From Pollenia angustigena (lineage: Eukaryota > Arthropoda > Insecta > Diptera > Polleniidae): 64,000 bases of DNA. The notes beneath the pieces are model-generated. The model did no database searches. It was given only the letters and a program-made list of their open reading frames with translations, and was not told where the DNA came from. This document shows, in pieces, positions 42,910 to 54,379 of this stretch. Each line of letters starts with the position of its first letter. Within the stretch, counting starts at the first letter, position 1. The stretch is from assembly GCA_930367215.1 (NCBI GenBank), contig OV884058.1:101951802-102015801 (forward strand), read 5' to 3'. Made by a program: the position numbers and the translations under genes.

Positions 42910-43886
42910 AATACTTTTGATTGGATCAGGGTTGGATTTTATTTTATGTGTGATAGAGTTAATACAAACTATAAAATTAAATTAGATTTTTTGACAGTCA
43001 AAACAAAACTAATTCGATATATATCTTCTAATGTATAATGGAATACGTAAATCTTGTGTGATGGTAAAAATTGCCCTTTAACATCTGTAATTTATTCTCA
43101 CTTATGGCGTTTTCTTGTTTGAGTAATTGTCTGTTCTCCCTTTTGCATTTGTCGTCAACAAAACGTTCTTTGCGGGGTGTTTATATTAAAACGGTAAACT
43201 GAAGCATATTGGCGCTTATCCTAAATATGTTTAATCGACTTTAACTTGCAAAAGATGGTTTAAAGTTGTGGTTTGAAACGAAAAGGCAGAGGCCGACTGT
43301 CATCAATCTCCACTGGTGACAGTACGCTTATCAAAGAGAAGCCGTTTGGAGGTATCAGAAGAAAATTATTTCTTTCCTGCAGTTGTATCGTTGCCATGGA
43401 GTCTTTCGGGACTTTTAGACGTAAGCTTAAATATAAATTTGTTGTGCACTTTGAAGCATTATGATTCATAGATTTGGCGCGAACAGAAAATTCATTGCAT
43501 GTTCCACCCGTCATGGCTTAAAGAGCAAATTTCTTATTTTTGGATTATATTTCTCTACGATGTTTGATTTGATAATCATCGTCTGATATCTCATCTTTCA
43601 CAATAAAAAAGAATAATACAAAAAAAGTTTAAAAATTAACAGAGTTTCGTGTTTTTGTGGTATGATCTTATGAAAGTTGGCCAATTTGGTTGCACCCGTC
43701 ATGCACTTTAAAGCTCTCTCGTGGCTATTTGATCGTTTCATATAAATTCTTGTAAATAACAATAGTATATAAAAAATGTTACCCCTTCTAGAAATAATTT
43801 TATTGCAAATGTGTTTCTTTCTATTAGTAAAAGAAGTTTAAAGCGTCTAAATGTTGAATAGAATCGCCCAAAGGTTTGACTTAAAT
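42910..43886. other. No gene confirmed; possible exon ending in a strong donor at 43420
   Basis: The segment 43262-43420 is richer in GC and ends GACTTTTAGAC|GTAAGC, a good 5' splice site on the plus strand. Two plus-strand frames are open up to it, one starting MKRKGRGRLSSISTGDSTL (43273) and one reading NEKAEADCHQSPLVTVRL. Neither is recognised. The rest of the interval is AT-rich without features. Confidence 0.3.
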
Positions 43887-44000
43887 CGAATTATGAATAA
43901 AAATTCCCCGGGAGAACTCCTCTCTCATTTTTCCTATGTTAATTCAATTGAAAAAATGGGAAAAGGGAAAAAACTCCTGGGGAATTTTTATTCATAATTG
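43887..44000. mobile_element. 114-bp foldback MITE
   Basis: CGAATTATGAATAAAAATTC plus CCCGGGAG is inverted at 43973-44000 (CTCCTGGGGAATTTTTATTC plus ATAATTG). No TSD determined. Confidence 0.7.
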
Positions 44001-44097
44001 GGCTGATTGATTTATTTCGTGATGATCGGTCCATAATTTACCTAGGCCCCATATAAAGACCATTATAGCCTCAAGCCGTAGCGAATAATGCTGCCTA

Positions 44098-44244
44098 TAA
44101 ACAGAACTGGGACGAACGACGAACTTCGGATAGTACGACGAATTTCGGTCTACGCAATGATCGTGTGTACTTTCAAATTCATCAATGTGTTCTGGTGACG
44201 AATATTCGTTGCGAATAATTCGTCGTTCGTCCCAGTTGTGTTTC
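44098..44244. mobile_element. ~147-bp MITE, AACTGGGACGAACGACGAA ends
   Basis: AACTGGGACGAACGACGAA (44105) and TTCGTCGTTCGTCCCAGTT (to 44237) are perfect inverted repeats, extending weakly outward by 6-7 bases. ACGAATTTCGG / ACGAATATTCG motifs lie inside. Confidence 0.75.
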
Positions 44245-44493
44245 TAGCATGATGCTATTGTAAAAAGTTTTGGTCTGTTAAAGTTTGAAATGACTACAAG
44301 GAAAGAAGTTGATTTACTCAGGTAATCAATTTCGTTTTTTAAAACGAGAAAATTCAAAATAATTTCATGAATTTAAATTATATCGTTCGTATTTATTAAA
44401 AAATTTTGCTTTAACCAAGCCACACATATACATATTTAGAATAAGTAATTTTTGGCTTGGACGAGGTCATGCAACATTTTTTGGTCAAGCTAT

Positions 44494-44706
44494 GGGTGCG
44501 TTCGTAAATGCATCACTGCGCTGCATCAGTGATTTCAAATCGTTATATTTTTATCAGTGAAGTAAATGTGGACCAAAAATTGTGAAATACTCCACACAAA
44601 TTATAGTCATACAAAAAAAAAAAAAAAAATTATAATTATTTTTTAACGGCTTTAAAAAAAGTTTGCTTTTCTGATGCAGCGCAGTGATGCATTTACGAAC
44701 GCATCC
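44494..44706. mobile_element. 213-bp MITE, GGGTGCGTTCG ends, TAT duplication
   Basis: The left end GGGTGCGTTCGTAAATGCAT CACTGCGCTGCATCAG is inverted at 44671-44706 with one mismatch, flanked by TAT on both sides (44491-44493, 44707-44709). No coding. A 3-bp TSD suggests a Harbinger-like mechanism, though TAT is not the standard TWA. Confidence 0.78.
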
Positions 44707-44822
44707 TATATTTTTTGGTGATTTAAACATAATTCTTTATGTGTAGAAATCAGACTGTTAACTTGAAGGTCGGTACATCACAAATTTTAAACTTTTTGCC
44801 ATAACCTTAAAAATAAGATGTT

Positions 44823-45256
44823 TTCTAAGATAAATCGGGGCGGGGCGGCTGAACACGAAAATGGCACTCATTAATTTTTCTCCGCAGTTGTTTTAGATAT
44901 TTCGAAAAATCTCAAGAATCGTTTATCTGAATTGTACAAAGTTTTAACTGTTAAATTAATATGTCTTTCCTCTTTCAGCCCATATTTATACGGGTCTTTA
45001 GATCTGAAAAATAATTATTTTCAGTCTCTCCATTAAGGCAATTTGTTCAAATCTAAAGGCCTGTAACACAGTAAATTTATATCGGATCAACACACTTTAA
45101 ATATGGGCTGAAAGATGAACAGTTCTCGAGATTTTTGGAAATATTTAAAATAACTCCAGAAAAACACGATTTTTGCGAATATCCCCAAAACGCTTCTTGA
45201 GAAAAAAAAAAAATAAGTGCCATATTCATGTTTAACCGCCCCAATTTAGATTAAAC
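44823..45256. mobile_element. Element with long imperfect TIRs starting TAAAT(C/T)GGGGCGG
   Basis: TCTAAGATAAATCGGGGCGG with GAACACGAAAATGGCACTCA and AGATATTTCGAAAAATCTC are inverted at 45124-45256 (GAGATTTTTGGAAATAT, AAGTGCCATATTCATG, CCGCCCCAATTTAGATT). Arms are about 110 bp with mismatches. TSD not fixed. Confidence 0.6.
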
Positions 45257-45599
45257 AAGTTAGAGTACTATATTCGGCAGTGCCGAATCTTTGTTACCCT
45301 CCACCGACAGTTCGAATGATTTATTAATTTATCTTTATAAAAACAGATATCTGCATTAGAATTGGTTGCGGCTTAGACCTGTTTTACATTACCTACAAAA
45401 GTTTTATGCTTTTTTTTTAGCAATTTTAAATAGCTTGAGTAAAATATCATGATTCGTAACAGTTTAAGCCGAACTTAAATGATTTTCAGGAGGGGAATTT
45501 ATATTGGAGCCATGGTAAGCTATGAACTTATGCAGCGATAAAATAGGTTTAAGCTTTTGCCGTGCATTTCAAAAGGCTGCTTAAAACGGATCTAAGGTT

Positions 45600-46120
45600 T
45601 ATTATGGACCGTATATCACAAAATTGCTTAACATTTTTTCTGGCCATATGAAGCTAAGTTCGAAGAAAGTTTACCGCAATATCTATATCTGCTACGGTTA
45701 TAGGCGTATAGTAAATTATGGACCGATCATCACGAAATTTATAAGTGTGATTTCTAGTCATATAAAACTGTGATGTACCAAATTTTGTTATGATAGCATT
45801 ATTTTTTACGGTTTTAGGCGTACTTAACAGTTTTCCGGGAGTAGGGTTTATATGGGGCCTAAAGTAAATTATGGACCGATCTACACAAAATTTCGCAGTG
45901 TCATTTCTAGTCCTATGAAACTGTGGCGAGTCAAAATTTGTTATCATAGCATTATTAATTATCGTTTAAGGCGTACTTAACTATTTTCCGGGAGTAGGGT
46001 TTATGTGGGGCACAGTCTTGTTTCTAGTCCTATAAAACTGTGATGTACCAAATTTTGCAATGATAGCATTATTATTTCCTGTTTTAGGCGTTATAATCTG
46101 TTTTCCGAAAGAAGGGTTCA
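45600..46120. repeat. Minisatellite, unit about 156 bp
   Basis: TATGGACCG(A/T)T recurs at 45604, 45717, 45873 and, after the insertion, as TATGAACCGATC at 47154. GATAGCATTATT(A/T)(A/T)T(T/A) appears at 45790, 45945 and 46061, and GGCGTACTTAACA/TGTTTTCCGGGAGTAGGGTTTA-like blocks recur at the same spacing. The third unit has lost part of its start (46010). Confidence 0.7.
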
Positions 46121-46122
46121 TA

Positions 46123-47134
46123 CACAGAAAAAATTATTGCCGAATTATTTTCAAACAAATGCTTGTTTGAAAATTTTTTCAATTTCTACAAATTTTTTTT
46201 ACTGATTCAATTAAAATTTTTGTTTGATTTTTATTTAACCAACAAAAATGTTGACAACCATTCAAAAATATAATACACGCGTTATTGCTTTCAAGTTTTC
46301 ATAATTTTGTATGAAATATTTAACGCTTTTTAATGTTGTCGTCTTTTTGCATTTTTTTATTTGATCGTAAGCAACACTTCCTAATGTGAAATATAAGAAC
46401 TACAACAAAAAACACATATATTCTATTTTTGGACACTTTAAAAAAGTACAACAATAAGAAAGATGAAGAGGTTTGAAGTAAAAAAAAACAAAAAAATAGC
46501 AGGTTAAAAAAACGTTTCACTCTTTTTAAACAACAGAAACAACAACAACATTATAAGAAACAAAATAAATTTTTTGTTGGCTTCAAAGTTGGTTAAAACA
46601 AAACAAAATCCCGTATTCAATTTTTTCAAACTGTTTACTTAAATACATCAAATACAAAAATATAATGATGACGAAAACCATATCGAGTCGGTCTGTCGCC
46701 GTTTTTGGGTTACATTTCTTCTTCATTAGCAAAGGAAAGGATACAGCAACAGTGAGTGATGACGAAAAACATTGTGTGTATAAAAAAAGACTTCGTTCAA
46801 AAATTATTTCAACAAAAAAATGTGTCTCAAAGCCAGCCGGCCGCTCTGCTCTCTCTCTGCCATCATCTTCTAATACAGTGCCTGCTTGTGTGCGCATCAT
46901 TGCTTGTGCAAAAACTTTTTTTTTTTGATTTTGAAATTTAGTATATGAATTTCAGTAAACTTTTTGTTTGATTCAGTTAAATTATTTGTTTGAAAAAATC
47001 AGTATTTTTTTCAATAAACGAAATGCAAATAAATTGTTTGAATATGCGAATTTGTTTATAGGACCAATTTCAGACAAAAAATTGTTTGATTCTACAAATT
47101 TTTTGTTTGAATTGGAAAAATAATTTTTTCTGTG
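46123..47134. mobile_element. 1-kb TA-flanked element with CACAGAAAAAATTATT ends
   Basis: Perfect 16-bp TIRs CACAGAAAAAATTATT, flanked by TA (46121-46122, 47135-47136). Joining the flanks gives GGGTTCATATGGGACCTAGG, which matches the minisatellite unit (GGGTTTATATGGGGCCTAAA). Subterminal blocks such as TTGTTTGAA and CAAACAAATG recur at both ends. The open frames 46583-46900 and 46665-46928 on opposite strands show no motif. Tc1/mariner-type MITE by TSD. Confidence 0.8.
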
Positions 47135-47512
47135 TATGGGACCTAGGGTAAAATTATGAACCGATCTTCACGATTTCCAATCGAATAAAACGAATTTTTG
47201 CAAAATCTTATATCATTCCGTGCATTCTTCCACCTTTTTATGGTAGTTTTTGTATCAAAATTATCAATTTTTTTGGGTGGTTCCACATTTAGATTCATAG
47301 CTCTGATCGTACTGAACCGATATTGCTGGATTTCAATCCCAAACTGCTTAGGGTAACTACAAGCAATTTGAAACCAAGTTTGTTTATTTCTTTTGAGTTT
47401 TTCGAAAGTGAGCGTGTTTTCAACAGGCGGACAGACGGACATGGCTAAATCGACTAAGAATTACTCAAGGACCCAGAATATATATACTGGAGGTGGTGGA
47501 GGGCATAAAAAT

Positions 47513-48786
47513 GTCTTGTTTTTAAGGATATTTTTTTTGTGGTCTGGGTAATGGACCAATAAATGTTTTTTTCACCTGCATCAGTCCAGCCAGACCTTAA
47601 TGCCTTGGTATCTTAGCAATTTTAAGAAACTATCTTTAAAGCTGGGTTGAAGTTTGAATAGATAAAAGCACACATTTGATGCAAAGATCGCCTAAGAGTA
47701 ACTATTTTGATCATGTCTTCACGTCCGTTTTTGAGTCATCTCCTTTAGTGCGAATATTCAAAATTAACTTAAATTATACATCTGCGTGAAGTATATATTA
47801 AAAAAAAAACGTTTTACGCAATTAAGACCCATTAGCTAATTAATATATTTAAATTATATTTTTGGGGTTAAAAACCGTTGGAGCTACCTAATATTAAATT
47901 TTTTTCCAAACAAGCTCAAATGAGACTTTTCCTCAGCTGAGCGAAGGCAATGAAGCAAGAAATTTTTTATATATTTTTTTCTGAATTTTGCGTCAATACT
48001 CGAACAATACAGCGTAACAGTAAAACTATTTCAAACTGCTGTGATTCTGTTGCCACCTTTCCTTCGGTTCTTGCGTTGTTTTCGTTACTACAAGTTTTTG
48101 TTTAACTTTTTTACTCTATTGGGTGTCTTTAGCAATAAAGCACTTCAATGATCGCTCTACTTAACGCGTAAACCATAACGTTAAGAGCATTTGATCATTT
48201 GAAAACATTCAACGAGAAAGTCAATGTACGCGCAATATTTAGACTTTGTTTTGTGCTTTTATTATTTAAGCATTTGAAGGCTGGTCGCTTTTTTTATTTG
48301 TCGCTCTTTTCGTTTCTTTGAAAGAACGATGAAAGCATAGAAAATTGAAACACGTGCAGTTTAGTTTTTCTTACACGCTGTAGTTTGTTATATTTTTAGT
48401 GTGCGCTATAAACACGCAACACGATTATACGACAAATTTGATACTTTAGTTGATAATTTTAAAAACTCTGATGTCTGATGTGCTGCCATTTTTTTTTTTG
48501 TTTTTTTGAAAAACTGGCAATTTCTTTATGTTTTATATAGAGCCATGTTCTGACAATCGCACGATTTTAAATTGCAAAACACCAGATTTATTTTATGGTG
48601 TTCTGAAACTCGTGCGTTGTGCTTGCGATCTGCCATAGTTTCTTAGAGTTCCCTTATGCATTCTTTTGAGGTTTGAAGTCACCAAATTTCTTGCGATTGC
48701 GATTTACAGTAAACGTATTATGCAATTTCAAGTCAAATCGCAGATGTTTAGCGTTTTGATAAACACAATACATATTTTTATAATTA
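47513..48786. other. No gene; fragment of the TGTTCTGA family at 48536-48640
   Basis: Mostly featureless AT-rich DNA. AGCCATGTTCTGACAATCG at 48541 and GGTGTTCTGAAACTCG at 48597 resemble the ends of the 50508-51822 element and may be a short derivative. Confidence 0.4.
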
Positions 48787-49268
48787 AAGCACAGCCGCGA
48801 ATAACGTTGTAAAATCCACTTTCTGCAAAATCAGTTTTTTTTGCAAATTATCGTTAACATTACTCTCTTACATTGTTTAAACTTCAAATCACCCAAAATG
48901 ATGCGCCTTCAAAATGACATACAAAGAGTCAACTAGTGGAAGAACGTTGTAAGTTACTAAAACAATGATACAATTTAATGGTTTTGTAAATTGGAATAAC
49001 GTTTTAAAAGCCACTTGCGTAGTGGACAAACGTTTTAAATTACATCGCGATTGTGGATATGAAACGTTTTTCCACTAAAAAAAAGTTATAAACTGCAAAT
49101 TTGCTTGTTATTTTAAATTCAAATTTTTTGAAGTTTTTATTATCATTAATTTTGATAATTAAAAAAATAAATTTTAAAATAAGTAATCCTGCCTTTTAAA
49201 AACGTTTTTTTTTGCTCTCCTGAAAAATAATTATTTTGACACTTACATCGTTATTCGCGGCTGTGCTT
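48787..49268. mobile_element. 482-bp MITE with AAGCACAGCCGCGAATAACG ends
   Basis: AAGCACAGCCGCGAATAACG and CGTTATTCGCGGCTGTGCTT are perfect 20-bp inverted repeats. AACGTTTTA-like motifs recur inside (48944, 49000, 49030, 49057). The flanks contain AATTA on each side, offset by one base, so the TSD is uncertain. Confidence 0.78.
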
Positions 49269-50507
49269 CAATTATATATTTATCCCGAAGTTTATATATT
49301 CCGCCAAATTCCACATAACTTGGAGTAGGATTATCTAAATTATTTCTTATTTTGGTTTTATTTATATTAATTTTAGAAAATATCCTGCTAACGTTAAGTG
49401 TTGACACTAGAAAAAAATATCTATTAAGAATTACATAAATACTACTTTGCATTATTTGAAGAAAGTGGAAAAAACTGCAGTGATTTAAAAAAAAAAAACT
49501 GAAAAAACAGATAATTCTGCGCCTTTGTCAACGCTAGATGTACGTATTCCTAATTAAAAGTTTAATGAAAATAATCATTTTAGTTCTTAGTTCGACATAA
49601 AATACCTCTCAAGTTTTTCATGGCAAAATTCATTATATTCTTCTTACCATAAGTAAGCAGGAAATAATCACACTTATCGTGGCTGGCGTAGGCCTATTTA
49701 GACGAAAATTTGTACATATACGTTGCCGTGGTTGAAAAACTTAACGACAGTTTTTGCAACAAACACGCCAACCAAGATAACCCTTTTTTTTTGCAATAGA
49801 TTTGTTAACAGTGTCGTATTTGTTGTCGTTTTTCCTAACCACGATACCATTTTTTAATAGTGAATGACTTCTCATTACTAGGCTATACCTACAATAATCA
49901 AACACTGAAATTTAAGTTGTTGTTTATATAAAATTCAACAATGTTTTCTAACTTTTCAATATTCCACATTTTTACAGATTTTTCCAGTCGTTCTCTATCA
50001 AGTTTTCATTTATTTTGTAACATGACTTTGTGCTCCTTATCCACAGCACTCTTACCAATCTACTCTTGGAAAGTTGGCCACTCGCTTGGTAAAGTGTCTG
50101 CTTGTAGATGGATGAATAGATGTAAGTTTACTATGGAAGACAAACATAAACGTTGAAGAAAGCTTCAATGGGGGAAAAAAGATATCGTTTTTATAAACTG
50201 AAATGTGTTGTGATCTTGGCAAAAAATAGAAAAAAAAAATTTACAAAATAGAAGTAGTCATTTAAAGTAGCATGCCAGTCTTGGCATTGGGGTGACTCTA
50301 GTATTAACCTTTAACTGTATACTTACTTCCTCTGCTGATGAAATAGTTTTACATTTTCTTTTAAATTTTTTTCTTTATTTTCGTTCTTATTACTGCTGGA
50401 ATTAGGTTATTTACGAAGTGATAGTAAAAATATGATTAAAAAAATGAAAATACTTTAGAAATGGAAAGAACAATAGTTGGGGAGTTCAATAAAAAAAAAA
50501 TGATATA
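49269..50507. other. No gene recognised
   Basis: AT-rich sequence. The frame 49941-50156 (71 codons) begins with an ATG and contains Ser/Phe-rich sequence without motif. Nothing else. Confidence 0.4.
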
Positions 50508-51822
50508 CAGCCATGTTCTGGAAATCGAAATCACTTGAAATTGAAATCGATAAAGATTTTCCCCTCTAAGAAGTAGTTTTTCCAACGTAAACAAATTTTT
50601 GAAATAACATTGTTATTTTTAAGACTATTTTATAATGACCGTCATAATAAATTACGCAAATAAAATACTCGATGTGTTGTTTAAGGCCGTTATACAAAAC
50701 TTTGAAGGAGGTGTTTTTTTTTTCTTTTTTAAGATATGATTTTTTTCCTTTCGCAACCTTTAAAAAAATAATATTAAAATAGAATTTTAATGTTGTAGTT
50801 TTGAGCAATAAGTACACTGTGCAAGTTGCAAAAAACAGACCAGCCGCGCACCTGGCATTTAACCCTAGTTTGGGACACTGAATCCAGTGGTGCCTAACCG
50901 TTTTTTTTTGGGTTAGCTCGTGTTTTCAAGATATACCGTTATTTCGAAAATGTAAGAGGCTGCACAGCATATATTCGCGTAACTCAAAAAACTGTTTAGT
51001 TTATTGAAATCACTAAGAAAACCGAAATTCGGCAATAAATAATAAAGTGCAGGTGCGCGGCTGGTCTGTTTTGCAACTTGCACAGTGTACTTATTACTCA
51101 AAATTACAATATTAAAATTCTATTTTAATATTATTTTTTTAAAGGTTGCGAAAGGAAAAAAATCATATCTTAAAAAAGAAAAAAAAAAACACCTCCTTCA
51201 AAGTTTCAGAAATTTTAAAGAACATTTTGAGGTATTATACAAAAAAAATCAGCCAAATAAAAAATAGGTTTTTGACTTAGTCCGTTTTTAAAATTTAACA
51301 TTTTGCAGATATTACATTTTTCATCAAATATTGTTTGTAGCCCCAAGTATTCTCTTTAAAATGACATTAAAATCATCTTTGTATGTCAAGTAGTCGTCGA
51401 GATATTGAAGAAATAAGCTCAACACATTCGGCTAATTCGGCGAAATTATGACATTTTGAATGTGACATAACTTTTGAAAAAAAATTTTAAAATTTTTTTT
51501 CGTTCACCAAATTTCATTAAAATCGGAAGGGGTCGTGTCCCAATCTTGGTCGTTTTGACATGAAATTACCCAATAATAACTTATCATGCCAGGGTTGTAC
51601 TTTCCTCAAAATACCTAAGACTTGTGTGTAGTGTAAAACAGCCTTTATTAATTTTTTTTACCATAGTTGTTATTTACAACAAATCTTTAAAAATTAAGAA
51701 AATTCGACGACTGCAAAAATGTTATTTGCTTTTGTAAATTACGGTGTGATTTACAGAACACCACAAAATCACACGTGTGATTTGAAGTCAATTGATTTTC
51801 AGAACAGGCCTGTATTTATTTT
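50508..51822. mobile_element. TIR element, second copy of the GCCTGTTCTGAAAATC family
   Basis: The left end ATACAGCCATGTTCTGGAAA and the inverse of the right end, ATACAGGCCTGTTCTGAAAA, align. Internal blocks match 30244-31470: AAGACTATT...AATGAC (50620), AATTAAGAAAATTCGACGAC (51692), GTGATTTACAGAACACCAC (51750). It carries a foldback in the position where the other copy has a tandem duplication. Confidence 0.55.
50695..51208. mobile_element. Foldback element nested in the above
   Basis: CAAAACTTTGAAGGAGGTGT, ATATGATTTTTTTCCTTTCG, CACTGTGCAAGTTGCAAAAA and CAGACCAGCCGCGCACCTG (50695-50868) are inverted at 51046-51208. Arms are about 165 bp around a loop of about 180 bp. The overlapping open frames 50566-50817 and 51085-51267 are mirror images and not genes. 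Confidence 0.75.
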
Positions 51823-52447
51823 TATGAATTTTAAACACAGGAAAGTTTTCAATATTTCTTCGATTTCAATTTTAATCAAATTTGATTTCCATGGCTGACT
51901 TTTGAAGTGTTTTTTTCTTTCAGTAAATTTAACTCTGCAAGTTAACGCAAAGGTAATGGATTGATTATTTCAATAAAAATATTTTTCTTGTTTTTCTGAT
52001 TTTTTGAAATTGAGATTGGAAATATGTTCCCACTATCACCCCCATCGTGAATAACAAGTGGAATTTTTGTTCCAATGAAATTTGTATCCCCCTATCTACC
52101 GTAAAAACTTTTCCGTTCTCAGTAAATGTAAAAATAGAAAGATTAAAATAAAAATTAAAAATTAAAGAAATTCTTGTTCAAAAATATACACAATATTTAA
52201 AAGAAAAGTTTTCTAATTCAAATTTGATTTTATTTTAAATCAGGCTCAAGCGTACCAAATATAACTAAAACCAAACACGTTAACAAAAATTTGTTAATTA
52301 ATTAATTCATAACGTTACTTATACGCAACCCTGTAAAATTGAGCTCAATGAAAGATTAAATTATGTTCACAACTATTAAATATTCAACGTCCTACACGTA
52401 ACAACTAGTTTTATTAAAAAAATTTTTGCTTTTACAAAAACTGTGCT
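51823..52447. other. No gene; a CACCCCCATCGTGAAT terminus at 52038
   Basis: Bases 52030-52070 resemble the left end of the MITE 42398-42909 (CACCCC, then GTGGAAT in place of GGGAATATG). No matching right end was found. The rest is AT-rich. Confidence 0.4.
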
Positions 52448-52649
52448 CAGAGACCTGCGCTGAAGCGGCTTAGCCGGCTGTTAGCCAGCCGCCGATGAAA
52501 ATATTCGTAGCCACCGCCGCCGAAATTTCTTCGGCTAAAAATCGGCTGCAGCTAAGCCACCGATTGCTTTGTAAATAATTTTTATTCTCTTTTTTAGCAC
52601 CTTGCCACATTCTTTTTTGTTAGTGTATCCTTAAAAACTGCATCTCTTA

Positions 52650-52966
52650 TGGCCATTTTCTCAATGTATCGATAAACTGGCTGTTACTTAATGTCAAAAA
52701 AATTTATTAGAGCGATAAACTGTCCGTTAACGATTTTGGGTTTCTCAATATACCGACAAAAAACATTGTTTTCAGCTGGCAACACCTCTCAAAATACATG
52801 TTAAAGCTGGTAGTCAGCTGATTGAATTCATCTGTACGGCAAATAAAAGGAAAATAACTTACTGGCAGAGAGAATAGAAGCAAATTAGATATTGAGAAAA
52901 CCAAATTTCTTTAATGTGCAGTTTTTCGTTGGAATAAGAGATAATAGTGTAATGAGAAAACGGCCA
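52650..52966. mobile_element. ~317-bp MITE, TGGCCATTTTCTCA ends
   Basis: TGGCCATTTTCTCAATGTAT at the left and TAATGAGAAAACGGCCA at the right are inverted, with TA outside both. It is about 85 percent identical by eye to 56050-56393 (for example GATTTTGGGTTTCTCAATAT, TTTCTTTAATGTGCAGTTTT in both). Confidence 0.75.
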
Positions 52967-53041
52967 TAAGTTTCTTGTTTATAAAACACCCACATTTCAT
53001 CAAAATTTTTAAAATAACGACATATACGAAAATGAGTGAAC

Positions 53042-53355
53042 ACTGGGGGGTTACCGCGTATTTCAATTCGAAATAAATCATTTACGGATTCGAACAATTT
53101 GTACTGTGTATTACGATTTTCGTAATATTTGTTTCGAATAAACGGACGTTTTTCATACTTTATTGAAAACAAAAAATCACTTCTTAAAAGCCACTCTCTA
53201 TTACGAACAATAATTGTTCATCTAATTTCCCATTTTTTAAAAAATACAACCCCTATCATCGTTTCGAACGATTACGAAAATCGTAATACACAGTACAAAT
53301 TGTTCGAATCCGTAAATGATTTCTTTCGAATCGAAATACGCGGTAACCCCCCTGG
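53042..53355. mobile_element. 314-bp foldback MITE, CC(A/T)GGGGGGTTACCGCG ends
   Basis: CTGGGGGGTTACCGCGTATT, TCATTTACGGATTCGAACAA and GTACTGTGTATTACGATTTT (53043-53135) are inverted at 53274-53355. Arms about 100 bp. No TSD determined. The open frames 52885-53172 and 53129-53371 are mirror artefacts. Confidence 0.78.
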
Positions 53356-54379
53356 TGCAATCGTTTTATAATTTTTTATCATAACTATTCTGCGTATTTT
53401 CTTGCCGAAAAGTTTTAACTCTGTAAAAATTTTACCAAATCACTTTTGTTAAACAGCCTTAAGTGTTGATTGTTTTAAAAACTATATATTTGGCTGCAAT
53501 TCAAAATTAAATAAATATGTGTGAAAATAACAAAATTACAGATTTTTTAAAACTTCAAAAGTAATAGAGGATGAAACTGATTCCAGCGATACGGAGATGA
53601 GCGAGTTCAGTTCAGATTTCGTGCATTACGAAAATATGCTTAACAAGAAAAGTGAATTTAAGAGAAAAACGCAAATATGTTTGTTTGCGTCACTATTGAG
53701 GTATTCGAGAACGCGGTCAACACACCAAGACTACCTACCCTTCAACGTGGTCGAAATTTTGGTGTGTCACTGTACCACATTTTGTCCTTTTCTAAGAGAC
53801 CGTTTTCAAGCCGAACAAAGATAAATAGAAGTTCTAAAAAAAGATGGTGTGTTTTATTATAATTGTTTTATATGTAAAAATATTAATTTTGTACCTCTGG
53901 AATAGCTAATTATTCAATTAATGTTTGATTTCCTGTGTCATTGAAAACATGTGATTCCTGTTTAAACAAAAACATATTTTTATGCCATGAGTAGTGAATT
54001 ATAGTTTGAAAAATGGTTTGTTTAATATAAACACATACAAATATGTTTACACAAATGTACATCATATAATTTTAATATACATATCCCATCGGCTGACAGC
54101 CACATCGGCTAACAGCCGGAGCTAGCCGCCGCCGAGCAATTTTTTGCGTCAGCCGCCGCCGCCGATGAAAACCTACGGCGCAGGTCTCTGACTGTGCTAA
54201 TTAAAACATCGTTAAACAGTTTCCAAATTGTATTATAATTGATCTTCTCACTAATGAAGTTAAGTCCCCTTTTACGGTTTACAACTCAAATACAACTGGT
54301 TGTGATCAGTTCTAATTTTTGTTATATTTTTGTTCACAGCAATTTAGCAAAGTTGTAAACCATAATACAAAAATTAAGA

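Larger units (their letters stand above)
45260..47512. mobile_element. DINE/Helentron-like element with internal minisatellite
   Basis: The left border region holds a perfect 17-base hairpin ATTCGGCAGTGCCGAAT (45272-45288) and TTACCCTCCACC; the right holds ACGGACATGGCTAAATCGAC (47435) and GGTGGTGGAGGGCAT (47488), the inverse of the left block. Between them lie tandem units (45600-46120 and 47135-47200). These landmarks are familiar from abundant repeats in higher flies that I believe to be Helentron/DINE type, but this is recall, not a search. A 1-kb insertion (46123-47134) splits the array. Confidence 0.5.
52448..54190. mobile_element. hAT element with GCC-rich subterminal repeats
   Basis: Perfect 13-bp TIR CAGAGACCTGCGC with 8-bp TSD ACTGTGCT (52440-52447, 54191-54198). 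Within 120 bases of each end the motifs GGCGGCTA/GCCGCCG and CGGCT recur many times (52459-52560, 54092-54180), a sharp GC island in AT-rich DNA. CAGAG termini and 8-bp TSD identify hAT. Two smaller elements lie inside. The plus frame at 53597-53824 has no transposase features, so the element is non-autonomous. Confidence 0.88.

Noticed and set aside
46583..46941. Overlapping open frames on both strands
   Set aside because: Both lie inside the non-autonomous element 46123-47134, in antisense to each other, with no motif.
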